Positions 47,777-59,600 of a stretch of 64,000 nucleotides of DNA are shown here, piece after piece. The notes under the pieces were generated by a model that saw only the letters and a list, made by a program, of their open reading frames with translations, was not told where the DNA came from and made no database searches. The position numbers and the translations under genes were made by a program. The stretch comes from Aquilaria yunnanensis. Taxonomy: Eukaryota; Streptophyta; Magnoliopsida; Malvales; Thymelaeaceae. The stretch lies in the NCBI GenBank assembly GCA_039654915.1, contig CM077597.1, forward strand, positions 77,812,001 through 77,876,000, given 5' to 3'. Numbering within the stretch: position 1 is the first letter of the stretch; every line of letters starts with the position of its first letter.

Positions 47777-49759
47777 AATAACAACAACAATAATAATAAT
47801 AACAATAATACTATTTATAGGCTACCTTCTGGGGAACTAAAATAATCATAAAATAGTAATTTATTTTCAACTTTTTTATCGCCACTTATTGTTAATTTTA
47901 TTTTTTAATTTAGAACAAATTTCATCTAAAAGCTAACTCTCTATATTTGCATAATATAATCGTTTTAATCGTATTGTATTTTACAAACTAATTAATTTTT
48001 GTGATTTTTTTTGTTTCCTTTACCAGCTTATTAGAAAAAGATAAGTTAATAAAAATACTTTATTTTTGCGCAAAAAATATTCTAAAAATGATTTTGCAAG
48101 TTTTTAAAGTAAACATAAGAAAAAAATTATTAAATATAAAAATAATTACCAATAATTACTTCTAAATAATTTCCACAGTTCGACATATATCTTGATTTTA
48201 GTTAATTAGGAAGAAGGCTACCACTGCAATTGAAATTTATGAAACGTGAAAAAAATGAACCTCAAAAACCAATAATATGTACATCAGCCACAATAATTAA
48301 TACTCCTCATGATTCCAAAATGTTTATCACTTCTGAATTTTTTTATAAAATATTATTGATAAAGTGCAATACAAGTAAATTAGACACACTGATGGCATCT
48401 TACCTTTTATCAACTAGTATAGTTATAGCAATGGGTGTATGAGGATTTATAAACGTTACATAATCAAAATGCATAATTATGAAAAAATGAAAAATATTTT
48501 TTTCATGTTAAAAATTGAAAAAATGACAAGTACTTTAGGATGGGGGGTAGTATTAGAGATTTATGTTGTTATATCCATATAGCAAATAGAATTATTTAGT
48601 TTTAAAAAAATAATTTCAGACAAAAATTTCGAATAATGTCTTTACTGGTTAGGGAACATTTTAGATTCAGATGAATCTTGCATAAAATTTTATTTGTAAT
48701 TATCATATCACCTCTTACTATTGAAATGAAGTCTATCAGTCGCTGAAGTAACATTCTTGATGTTTTTCATTGTGGCGGGATGTTAAAGTCGCTGGCTGGA
48801 TATAGCCATATAGGTGAAGCAATTCCATCCAAGAAAATGAATTTAAAGGATTACCGTTTTAGGAGGTTTGCAATTGAATTGGCATCATTTTTAGATTGAG
48901 GAAGCAAAGTGAAATTAAAGAAAAAGGTTAGGGATCATAAGCACACGTACCCTTATTCATAAAAGGCGACGCTTTCTACCAAAATAAAAGAAAATATTCT
49001 CTCTTTGATCCATGTATGTATGGAGTTCTATACGGAGTTTCAATTGGATCAATATCATTTATTTCCTTTCAATGAGGTCATTGAAATAAATGAGTTTTTA
49101 GTTCATTAATCAAAGCATTGTGACTACTTTCGTTAACATTGGAATATAGGTAATGGGCCACCCTAAAAGAATGAATTGATGAACCTAATTGGTTGAAACA
49201 ATAGCTTCAAGTGGAATAATATTTAAAATTAACATGAAAGATGAGACAGTTTATAAATAATTGTGATAGGTTCTCTAAACATCTAATATTAAAAGTTACA
49301 GTTGGATAGTTTTTCTCTTATTTAATACTAAACATTGACATTCTTACTAAATAGAGTCAATATTATCTCTTTAAAGTAAAAACTTTTCACTTCTAACAAA
49401 TGAAACTTGGGTTAAAAATCCTTTTTTCAAACTAGTGATTTCTAATATTCAAATTTCACTGTCCACGAATGTGCATGTTATAGTTAGCATGTTGAACATG
49501 TACAATGACCTGATTAATTTGTATTTATTTCTTTCTATGCTGAACAAATTACTCATATTTATACTTTCTTATTCATAATCCAACATGATCTATTTACACC
49601 AAAATTTCCAACCCTCTCAACCTGCAACACAAAATGAAACTTTTGAAACCAAAGCAACTCAATTTATAAAAATCGTATAAAACAGGGACGGCAGGTATAG
49701 TTTATCAACGCAATCACGTTTTCCGAAGAGGGAATTTCGAAACCTGCTGGTTTCGCGGA
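47777..49759. other. Intergenic DNA upstream of phospholipase D alpha
   Basis: AT-rich, with no coding text recognised. The last few hundred bases should contain the promoter of the downstream gene, but I cannot single out a convincing TATA box. Confidence 0.4.
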
Positions 49760-50076
49760 TCTTTTTCCATTTTTCTTCGCTTAAAATTCTCGCGTTTCCA
49801 TTGTCCATTCGCGTCTTCCCAAGTACTCGTCAGCAAAATTCGGATCGGACTTTCTGTAAATCCTCTGCTCATATCGCCTCTAAGGCTCTGCTTCTGATAT
49901 CCCATTTGCTCTTGGGTCAGGTCATATTTGTTTCTCTATCTCTCTTCGCTTGTCCCGTTCGTTTCTCTAATCATCGGTCGTGATTTTGGGTAATGTTTTT
50001 GTGATTGGAGTTTGCCTTGATCATGTTTATTTGAAAGCTGTGAATTCTCTGATTCGTGGGTTCTCGCAGGTGAAGA
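49760..50076 (+). promoter_or_regulatory. 5' leader of phospholipase D alpha, with probable leader intron
   Basis: Composition changes here to C/T- and G-richer leader-like text. A possible donor GGGTCAG|GTCATA at about 49920 and a good acceptor TTCTCGCAG|GTGAAG at 50070 would remove about 150 bases and leave the ATG at 50077 seven bases into the next exon. Leader introns are known in PLD-alpha genes; the exact sites are inferred. Confidence 0.4.
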
Positions 50077-53000
50077 ATGGCGCGTCTCCATGGGACTTTA
50101 CATGCTACGATCTATGAAGTCGATAAGCTCAGGAGTTCGGGTGGCAACTTTTTCGAACAGGTGTTCTTCTTTTCTTCTTTTTTTCCCCCGTTCCCTTTGG
50201 AGAGATCGGGAGTTTAGTTTGGTTTTTTGTGTTTGTTCATTTTTCGACTGCCAATTTTCAGTTTTTGAGTTTTTAGTACAGAAATCTGGTGGGATGTGAT
50301 TTTCTTGGATTCTTGTTGGTTGTTTCTGAGTTCTCGACGTGATAAGATCTTCAAACTTGTGTTTTGTTTAGGAATTCTAAATCTTAAATTATCTCACTGG
50401 GCGTTGTATGCATGCAAACGAAATGACAGTGAAAAAGCTGATTTTTATATGAGCAGATACATGGATCAAAATTTTATTCCTTTCTCTGTGCATAAATTGG
50501 TCCTGGCTGTTCAGATGTTACTTTGAAATTGGCTTTTAGTTTGTCAACATACGCATTTCTGGATTCCGACATTAGTAATTGTTAGACTTTTCTGTTTAAT
50601 TCTTCCTGCTTTACTTGTGTTTTCTTTTTGAAGTGTTATGTCAGGTTTGCTGATCTTGTGTTTATTGGGTTTGTTCGGCAATAGTGTTAGCTAGTAACAT
50701 CAAAGGTTAGAAAAAGTTATCCAATTGTAGCTATCGACTTTAGCAGTGGGAAGAGTGAACCCTATCATAAATTCATTTTCCAGAAGACAGTTGCAATTTG
50801 CAAATAACAAGAGCTGTTGGAAATGGATGCTTGTGTTTTTTGGGTGTGTTGCTCATTTGTTCATGTGATTGTTCTGCACACCAATGTCCTCAATATTGTT
50901 GCTGAATTGATCTTTTTTGTAGCATTGTAGATAGTTGTAACAGTATACCCTACATGCAGTAGAATTAACTTCCCTGTTAGCATTTGCTTGTATAAATCTT
51001 GTTTACTATGTTATGATACTTTGTTCCTTAGATTATCCAAACGTTTCCTATTCTTGTAGATCAAGGCAAACATTGAGGAGACAGTTGGTATTGGAAAAGG
51101 AGTTGCTAAGTTATATGCCACTATTGACATAGATAAGGCTAGAGCTGGAAGGACCAGAACAATAGAAAACGAACTTTCCAACCCCAAGTGGTATGAGTCT
51201 TTCCACATTTACTGTACCCACATAGCTTCCAACATCATCTTCACTGTCAAAGATGGTAATCCTATTGGGGCAACTTTGATTGGAAGAGGATATGTGCCTG
51301 TGGAAGATATCTTAGATGGAGAAGAAGTGGATAGGTGGGTTGAGCTTCTGGATGAAGAAAAAAATCCTATAAGTCACAACTCAAAAATCCATGTGAAGCT
51401 TCAATTTTTTGATGTGTCAAAGGACCGAAATTGGGGTCGGGGTATTCGAAGCCCCAAGTTCCCTGGAGTTCCTTACACATTCTTCTCACAAAGACATGGA
51501 TGCAAGGTTTCTCTGTATCAAGATGCTCATATCCCAGATGGGTTTGTTCCTAAACTTCCTCTAGCTGGTGGGAAGAATTATGAGCCTCATAGATGCTGGG
51601 AAGATATTTTTGATGCCATCACGAATGCTAAACACTTGATCTATATTACTGGTTGGTCAGTTTATACTGAAATAACATTGGTGAGGGATTCCAGAAGACC
51701 AAAGCCAGGGGGAGACGTCACCCTTGGTGAGCTGCTTAAAAGGAAAGCTAGTGAAGGCGTGCGGGTTCTTATGCTTGTTTGGGATGACAGAACCTCCGTC
51801 GGTGTGCTAAAGAAAGATGGACTAATGGCGACACATGATGAGGAAACTGAACAGTATTTCCAGGATACTGATGTGCATTGTGTATTATGCCCCCGAGATC
51901 CTGATGGTGGTGGAAGCATTATACAAGATTTGCAGGTTTCTACCATGTTCACTCATCACCAGAAGATTGTCGTGGTGGATGCTGAAATGCCTAACGGAAA
52001 TTCAGAGAAAAGGAGAATCATGAGTTTCGTTGGGGGTCTTGATCTTTGTGATGGTAGGTATGATACTCCGTTCCATTCCCTTTTCAGGACATTAGACACT
52101 GCGCATCATGATGATTTTCATCAGCCGAACTTCACTGATGCTGCAATTACAAAAGGAGGCCCAAGGGAGCCCTGGCATGACATTCATTCCCGACTTGAAG
52201 GGCCAATTGCTTGGGATGTCTTGTTTAATTTTGAACAAAGGTGGAGAAAGCAAGGTGGAAAAGATTTACTTGTTAAGCTTAGGGAGCTTGATGATATCAT
52301 CATTCCTCCATCACCAGTTACATCCCCAGATGACCATGAGACTTGGAACGTACAATTATTTAGGTCTATTGATGGTGGTGCTGCTTTTGGCTTCCCTGAT
52401 ACTCCTGAAGAGGCAGCAAGAGCTGGGCTTGTCAGTGGAAAGGACAATATCATTGACCGAAGTATCCAAGATGCTTATATAAATGCTATTCGGCGAGCAA
52501 AGAATTTCATCTACATTGAAAACCAGTATTTCCTTGGGAGTTCCTTCGCATGGAGTGCTGATGATATTACACCTGAGGAAATTAATGCTTTGCATCTAAT
52601 ACCAAAGGAGCTGTCACTTAAGATCGTCAGCAAGATTGAGGCAGGGGAAAGGTTTACTGTTTATGTCGTTGTCCCCATGTGGCCAGAAGGAATCCCAGAG
52701 AGTTCTTCGGTCCAGGCAATATTAGATTGGCAGAGGAGGACCATGGAGATGATGTATAAGGATATTGCTCATGCTCTTAGATCTCAGGGAAGTGAAGATG
52801 ACCCAAGAAACTATTTGACCTTCTTCTGCCTAGGGAATCGGGAGGTGAGGAGGAGTGGAGAATATGAACCCTCAGAAAAACCGGAGCCTGATACAGATTA
52901 TAGTAAGGCCCAGGAGGCACGACGCTTTATGATATATGTCCATACCAAGATGATGATTGGTAGGTGGGCACAGGATTTTGTTCAATATTCTATGATATTT

Positions 53001-53770
53001 GCTTCTTTTTTTATGCATGTTTTGGTTATAATGACGCAAGAGTTTAGAAGTCCTTGGTTACAAAATGAATTATGTATATGCTCTGGTAATAGACTGCAGA
53101 ATAATCTGCTCCAATATCCATCTATTAAAGAACTTCTCAGTGTCATTTTTCAATGCTAGTAAGTTACAGTCGAGAAAGTATTCGGAAAGAATAGCTTGAG
53201 GAGAAACATGAAAAATTCCTTGGCTGTTGCATCATGTCTCAATTTGTGGAAGCATTCCTTTTTACTTCTTGAGGACCTTTAATATTTTCCCATGATTGCA
53301 AATTCCTGTTGATCTTACTTTTGTTCCTATCTGCAGTTGATGATGAATACATAATAATTGGCTCTGCCAATATCAACCAAAGATCAATGGATGGTGCCAG
53401 AGACTCGGAGATAGCTATGGGAGGTTACCAGCCATCTCATCTTTCTGTAAGGCAGCCAGCACGGGGTCAGATCCACGGTTTCCGTATGTCACTGTGGTAT
53501 GAACATCTTGGAATGCTAGATGACACATTTCTAAATCCCGAAAGAGAGGAGTGTGTCAGGAAGGTGAACCAAATTGCTGATAAATATTGGAATATGTATT
53601 CAAGCGAATCACTTGAACATGACCTGCCTGGACACCTTCTGCGTTACCCCGTTGAGGTTTCTGGTGATGGTCAGATCACTGAACTTCCAGGCTTTGAGTT
53701 CTTCCCTGATACGCAGGCACGTGTTCTTGGTGCAAAGGCTGATTTCCTCCCACCAATCCTTACTACTTAA
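50077..53770 (+). CDS. PLDALPHA1: Phospholipase D alpha
   Basis: Three exons: 50077-50160, 51060-52959 and 53337-53770, with GT-AG introns, give 805 residues, close to the roughly 810 of plant PLD-alpha. The N-terminal C2 domain (about residues 1-150; [15 protein letters not shown], then [12 protein letters not shown], then [15 protein letters not shown]) binds calcium and phospholipid. Two catalytic HxKxxxxD motifs are intact: H328-K330-D335 ([10 protein letters not shown]) and H656-K658-D663 (VHTKMMIVD, completed across the exon 2/3 junction, with V662 split G|TT). [12 protein letters not shown] follows the second. The enzyme hydrolyses phosphatidylcholine and related lipids to phosphatidic acid, a signal in ABA, drought and wounding responses, at membranes and in the cytosol. 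Family assignment is secure; alpha1 against a close alpha paralogue is inferred. Without splicing at 52959 the frame would run on to a stop at 53159 and lose the second active-site half. Confidence 0.95.
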
Positions 53771-54457
53771 CTGGAATCTCTTCTTGCACTTGGGGTCATC
53801 AGGGTTACTCATTGCTAGTTATAGTAATAATAGCCTGATTTTTTTTTTCTTTTTTGTCTGATACTGCTAATTCTGGTGATAGATAAGTAAGATCTTTTGT
53901 TGAGTTTCAGCCTGCAGGGATAGAACCACAGAATTTAGGGATGTAACAGGGATTTGATGAGTTTAAATCAATTTTCCTTTTCTTTATGTTTTGGATTTGT
54001 GGCTTCTTATAGATTAAATCTGGTTTAGTTTTCTAATCTATCACGGTTTGCTTATTAATCTAGTTATTTCTTAGGCTCTGGCAACATTTTAGAAACCCAA
54101 TGTTAATTGTCTGTTTGTCATCAAACTAGGAAACAAACGGGGAAAGCTGCTAAGAGTAATGAGGAGCTTTTACTCTTTTACTTGTAAAATAGTGATATAC
54201 TTCTTCGGGGGATTGAAATTCAAATCCAGTTACTCCCTTACAACCAATATTGCTCCATTTGGTTTGATGCAAGATTAAGACAGTGCAAAAAATTATATAT
54301 TATTTTCACCTTTGCTCTCAACTTTTTGCTTGTAAGTCAAAGAAGTTGAAAGATGTAGATATTAAAATAATAGTTTGAAGGATGATATGGTAAAATAAGT
54401 TACTAAATATAAAAAAATTGTTAATATTTAAAACTATTCAAAATAGAATATGTAATT
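53771..54457. other. 3' untranslated region of phospholipase D alpha and intergenic DNA
   Basis: No gene is visible. The first part should be the 3' untranslated region; no single polyadenylation signal stands out. Confidence 0.4.
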
Positions 54458-54808
54458 TCCTCCGTCCAAAAAATGATTAAACAAATTTTTTTGGGGCTAT
54501 TCTTTGAAATATTTTCCTTTTTGAAAATTTTTTAACTTTTAATTTACTTTATTATCTGCATTTAAACTCATTACACAAAACCTAATGATGAATTTTTTTT
54601 CCATTTTCATTTATGTTCTCATTGTACAAAAACAAAAAAGGAAAATTTTTTAATCATCATTTAAACTCTTAATACACACAATCAAAAAAGAATTTTTTAA
54701 AGAAATTTAGTTTTATAGGCAAAATTGTAAAAATATTATGAATTACATATACATTAATTTGCGTGCCTAGAAAAATGTTTCATTCTTTATGGGATGAAGG
54801 AAGTATAA
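54458..54808. mobile_element. Stowaway-like MITE, copy 3
   Basis: It starts TTCCTCCGTCCAAAAAATGA and ends CATTCTTTATGGGATGAAGG. The terminal parts match copies 1 and 2, while the interior reads in the opposite orientation (ATTTAAACTCATTACACAAA here is the complement of the AGAGTTTAAAT blocks there). There is no coding capacity. Confidence 0.55.
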
Positions 54809-55383
54809 TAGTTTTAAGACTTAGAGGATCATGATAGTGAATATAGATACAACAAAGTTGGTAAACACATCAATAAACTAAAGAACACACTCATCATATA
54901 TTCTCTCATATGAGGGTTGCGTTAGGAAGGATACCTGACATAAAACTTTGACACTTTGCTTTTGTGTGAACATTACAAATTTTGTCAGACTCATATTCTA
55001 AAGCTTGTAGGACAAACTCTTGCACGTTGATGAGATATGAACCTAAGACCTCTAGGGTTAGAAGTAGTAATATTTACTTGAAGCCAAAGAAAATGTTTCT
55101 TTGTTATGGTTTTAATTTAAGACGGTCAAAGGAATGAACCAGCACTGAACAGAGCTTAAAAGTCAAATGCACCAATCAGCCACAGCCCAAAGGTCTCAAG
55201 GTCAAGTTCACCACTTCCCCAAAACGACCAAAAGGAAGACTTTCAACCCAAGACAAGTCTTTCATTGGTGAGCTCAAGTCTTTCACAGAAGAGACATGTC
55301 TCCTTTTCTACAGGCAAATAACATGTATTATATTGTTAATTTAACATAATTTAACTTATCTAATCCCGATGATAAGAGTTCTT
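54809..55383. other. Intergenic DNA upstream of the EPF-like gene
   Basis: No coding text is found. It contains the promoter region of the following gene. Confidence 0.4.
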
Positions 55384-55391
55384 TTATATAT
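55384..55391 (+). promoter_or_regulatory. TATA box of the EPF-like gene
   Basis: TTATATAT, about 90 bases upstream of the ATG at 55473, is at a suitable distance for a short leader. Confidence 0.5.
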
Positions 55392-55472
55392 GTGGGCACA
55401 AGTTAAACCAGTTCTTCAGACCAGGAAGAGAAATCAGAAGCTTGCTTTAATTTGAAGGAAGAAACATCCATC

Positions 55473-55976
55473 ATGGGCTCATCGAGCAGCAATTTGAAGA
55501 GCCTTGGAGTTGTAATCATACTGGCACTTTTCTTCCCTCTTATGATTCTGCCTCCTAAAACAGGTATGCATATCAATCTCTAATCACAGACCGAAAAGAA
55601 CTTGCGTCCTATGAAGTTGTTCATATGTATTTGTGTACGTGTTCATGTATACTACGTGGGTAGGGTTTGAAGTGAAGTGAGATAGTGTTGGGATTGAAAC
55701 AAATTCATGCCCTGTGAAATTGTTCTTGTCTGATACGTGTCTGGGTAATGGCTAGATGCAAATGGTGCAGGTTTGAAGCAAAGCGAGACAGTGTTGGGAT
55801 CGAAGCCTCCCCAGTGCGAGAACAAGTGCTTCAGCTGCAGGCCCTGCAAGGCTATTCTTGTGGTGTCTAAGGAGGACACAAGTGTTGTAGTGAGAAATGG
55901 TGGAGGTGATGAAGCTGAGAACTATTATCTTGTCTCATGGAAATGCGAATGTGGCAACAAGCTTTTCCATCCTTAG
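55473..55976 (+). CDS. EPFL: EPIDERMAL PATTERNING FACTOR-like secreted peptide
   Basis: Two exons, 55473-55563 (ends phase 1 before GTATGC) and 55771-55976 (after GGTGCAG), encode a 98-residue precursor. Residues 1-30 form a hydrophobic signal peptide (SLGVVIILALFFPLMILPP). The C-terminal part has GSKPPQCENKCFSCRPC and WKCECGNKLFHP: cysteines 46, 50, 53, 56, 89 and 91, the six-cysteine EPF/EPFL framework with the GSxPPxC start and WxCxC..xLFxP end. Family members are cleaved, exported and read by ERECTA-family receptors (with TMM for some) to control stomatal spacing and organ growth. The loop between C56 and C89 is long and lacks the usual proline-rich part, so assignment to one EPFL subgroup is uncertain. 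The start is the only ATG giving a signal peptide. It converges with the DUF724 gene. Confidence 0.85.
55608..55815 (+). repeat. Tandem duplication covering intron end and exon 2 start of the EPF-like gene
   Basis: The text at about 55608-55710 repeats at about 55711-55815 with period 103-106. CCTATGAAGTTGTTC matches CCTGTGAAATTGTTC, and GTTTGAAGTGAAGTGAGATA (55665) matches GTTTGAAGCAAAGCGAGACA (55771, exon 2 start). The upstream copy has TAGG instead of the acceptor GCAG, and a TGA where the real exon has CAA. Confidence 0.75.
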
Positions 55977-56610
55977 AACCTTCCCTCCTACAATCTATGC
56001 TAGGGCTATGGCTTTATGTGTTGGATTTTTAGTTTTAGTATGTAGATATAATATTATATAAAGAACACCAAATAGGTCCATTTCCTCTTCTTCTTCTTCT
56101 CCTTCCTTCACGTGTACTAACTAATTGCTCAGACGTTGACATCAAAAGATCACTATTACTGCCTGCACATATATTAACAAGGCAATTACATGACATGGCC
56201 AACTACCATAACTTACATTTCCTTGCAGTAGCATCAGCTTATAGCTTGATCATCTAAAACAAAAGACCGGCTCTACCCAGTATAGTTCCATCATCCACAA
56301 GCATAACACCTGCATCTGAGCGTACAAGGATCGTCATACACACGCTGCATGCCTGTTAATGAAAGATATCCTGAAATATCACATCGGCAGACCAAAACAA
56401 AGCAACCTGAGTTCTTTATGCAACATGTAAAGAGGTATTGCTGTTACGCATAAAAATGTATAGGTCATTGTGCTTTATGGGGCACCTGCAATCCGAGGAG
56501 TAAGATATTGACATGCAGTATCTTTGAAAAGAAGTAACAAGAAGTCACTAGCCTGGTTGATGTGCGCTGACCAAAAAGCTATGTACAGCTGAACAAACTT
56601 CCAGTTGCCG
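55977..56610. other. Convergent 3' untranslated regions
   Basis: This interval separates the stop codons of two convergent genes. It should hold both 3' ends. A CTT microsatellite lies at about 56086-56101. No further gene is seen. Confidence 0.45.
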
Positions 56611-59600
56611 TTAGGTACAGATGCTGGAGGCAGGAAGGAGATCTCCAAAATGGATTCCATTTTCCATTATCCCATGGTTAATCGAATCTGCTTCGGACTT
56701 TAGAGCTACCATTTCAGAATCCTGTTGCTTTTTTACAGCACGAAGTTTTGTTACCTTCTCTTCCAGTTCATTCAGGTCCTTCAAAGCATTTTCCAGCTCT
56801 TCTGAAGTTTTTGTGATCTTATGGTCCTGTTCCATGATTTTAATTTCAACTTCTTTTAGTGCCAGCAGGCGCCATTCTTGATCTTCTTTGGTTCTTTGTA
56901 ACTGAGAGACCCAGCTTTTAACTGGGTCGACATTAAATCCTTGATTTTCCAAGAAGAGAGCACATTTCATCAGATTGTCAACCTTAATTTCCGAAGCATC
57001 AACAGCCAACTTTGACACCTCTTCCACAATGCTGGCAAATATAACCATATAAGAAATTGCTATTCCTTCACGATATAAATCGGCGACCTGTTCCAAAGGG
57101 CGAAAGTGGGGATTTTGTGGATAGGCACGGAATGCTTCCATCAGTTCAATGTGTTCCCAAAGCGGTGAATTCTTAGTGAAAGGCAATGTCTGACCATCAG
57201 TCTCGACTGGCTGTGTTCTTTGCTCAAATTCATTGGTTTTATCTTTCATTGAGGTGTCAACCAAAGTTCCCGCTGTCTCATCCATTTGCTGTAGGATCCC
57301 TTGAGAGGACAAAGGTTCACAAAAAGACCAGCAGCATCCAGCACAATAATATAACAGAAAAAAAAATTAACAGGACTAAAGTAATATCCTTTTACTTACA
57401 TGAGTCGCTGATAATATCAGGAAGATCTAGCTCTGCAATATCAAGAGATGGGTTTAATATGGTTGAACTACTTGTTACATTCATTATCTCCATGCTCCCA
57501 TCTCGCGTTAAGTAAGCTTTTTGGGATGCTTCAATCACTTGTCCTCCAGAAGAATTTTGAGAACTTGGCAATGCTGCAGGCAATTGTTAAAATGAGGGAC
57601 AGAAAGTCACAAACAAGTTTTAAAGATAGGGGACGGATAGTCTAGATCGTTATTATTGCTAACACATTAGTTTAGCATTCTTCTACTTCTTTGAAAAAGA
57701 TAGTAATACCTTTCAAGGATATGTTTTCCCATGATAACAAGTTAGTTGTTCTTTTGCTTCCACGATGAATGATGATATCAGTTGGCTTCTGAGCAATTTC
57801 CTGAAATTTCAGAACAAGATTATCAGTATTGCTTAGGTTATCAGGTGAACAAATTACATTCTGAATACAAATCCTCACTTTACTTGTATGAAATGATGAT
57901 TTAAGATATAAAGAGTTCTGATACCGATTACTCCTTAATAACTCAAAACTAAAATGGACACATATGTGAAGGCAACTAGTAAGGCTGATATGGACTCACA
58001 TCACTTTTCTCAGATGAAACACCTTCATTTGTTAAATGCTGGTCAAACGTCAACCAATTGTTGGGTTGATGCAGCAATTCAGTAGGATTTTGTAAGATTT
58101 GATCAAATAGAACTCTAAAAGTTTCAGATTGCAGCATTACAAATGGATGCTTGGTACAAAACAATGGGGTATATATGCTGCCGGTTTTCAGCTTCTTGAC
58201 ATGTCGAAGTTTGTCATCAGTTCTAAAGATGCGAGATAAGTTGGTGCAAGTGGAGATAGCCATATGTGATGCCATCTCATTCTTTGAACGAGAGTCCTGA
58301 AGCTCTTCTAGGAAAGGACACTCATCCCCGGCAATTGCTGCAGAAATGGAGCTTCCACTAGGGAAAAACACATCAATAGTGCTGCTACTCTCAGGGGAAG
58401 TAGCACACTGCTTTTGTCTTTGGTCATCTGCAATGCACTGAATATCCTGAAATTGAAGCACATCATCTAGTCAGGTAAAAAAACCAATTCAAGAATTTTA
58501 AGCTGCGGGGTTTGGTATACTTCAAGGAAAAACCTATAAGTGAGTGAAGAGAACCTAGTCATTGTAATGTAACATAGCCAACACAAAGAACGGAAAAAGA
58601 GAAGAAAGTCATACGCAAAGAAGGGGAACCGCATTTAGCCTTCTGTTTATATCCTAGGGTGAGTAGGCTATAATAAAGTAGTAAAGTTAGCCCATATCTT
58701 GAGTCTTGACCATTTACAAAGTTGACCATTTTAGATCTTAACAAATGCTGCATTACAAAAATTTATCAACTCTAGCATTCTACATGGCAGATGGCAGCAT
58801 GCAAGGAGAAGAAATAGCTGGAAAGTTTGATATTATCACAAAAAAAAAAAAAATAAAGCTTGACAAATTGGTAAAAGAAGCGAAATCTTAGTGAAAGGCA
58901 ATCCCTGAGTATGTCTTAACTGGATGGTCTGTTCCTTCAAATTCTCTGGTTTCAGCTTGCATCGCAATTTCAACTGAAGTTCCTACCATCTCATCCCTCT
59001 GTTGTAGGCTTCCTTGAGAGGAAAGTAACACATAAAAGTACCAACAGTGCCAGAATTAAACATTTTAACTTGAAACTTAAATATAACGCATGAAATAAGC
59101 AACCTATTATTGCTTACCTGGGTCATTAATAATATCAGGTAGATCTAACTTCGTAATATCCACAGATGGAGAGTTCGACTTGGAAGAACAATTTGTCATC
59201 CCCATCTTCCCATCTTTCATCACATGACCCTTTTGAGATGCTTCAAGCGCTTTTGCTCGGAAAGCATTTTGAGTGCCTGGCAAGCATATGTTAAGAGGAT
59301 AGACAAAATGTTACATACAAATTTAAGTAAAAGCTTTGAAATAATAGACGATTTACATAAAAGTGCTAAAAACAATTAACTGTTCCAACTCATTCTCAGC
59401 AGTTCTCATAGCACATAGAGCAGAACTAGTTAAACATTCTTCTTCTAAGGAAACGATTTACCTTTTAGGGAATAGGCATCCCATGATGAAAAGTTAGTTG
59501 TCTTCTCTTCCCTATGATGAACGTTAGCAGTTCCCTGAAATTTAACAATTAAGATCAATGTTAGCAGCTAAGTTATCAGGTGAATAAATTATATTCTAAA

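Noticed and set aside
51276..53159. Phospholipase D alpha as a single-exon 627-residue protein starting at 51276
   Set aside because: The conserved N-terminus lies upstream in exon 1 and the start of exon 2, and the true exon end is at 52959; the tail beyond it is intron translation.
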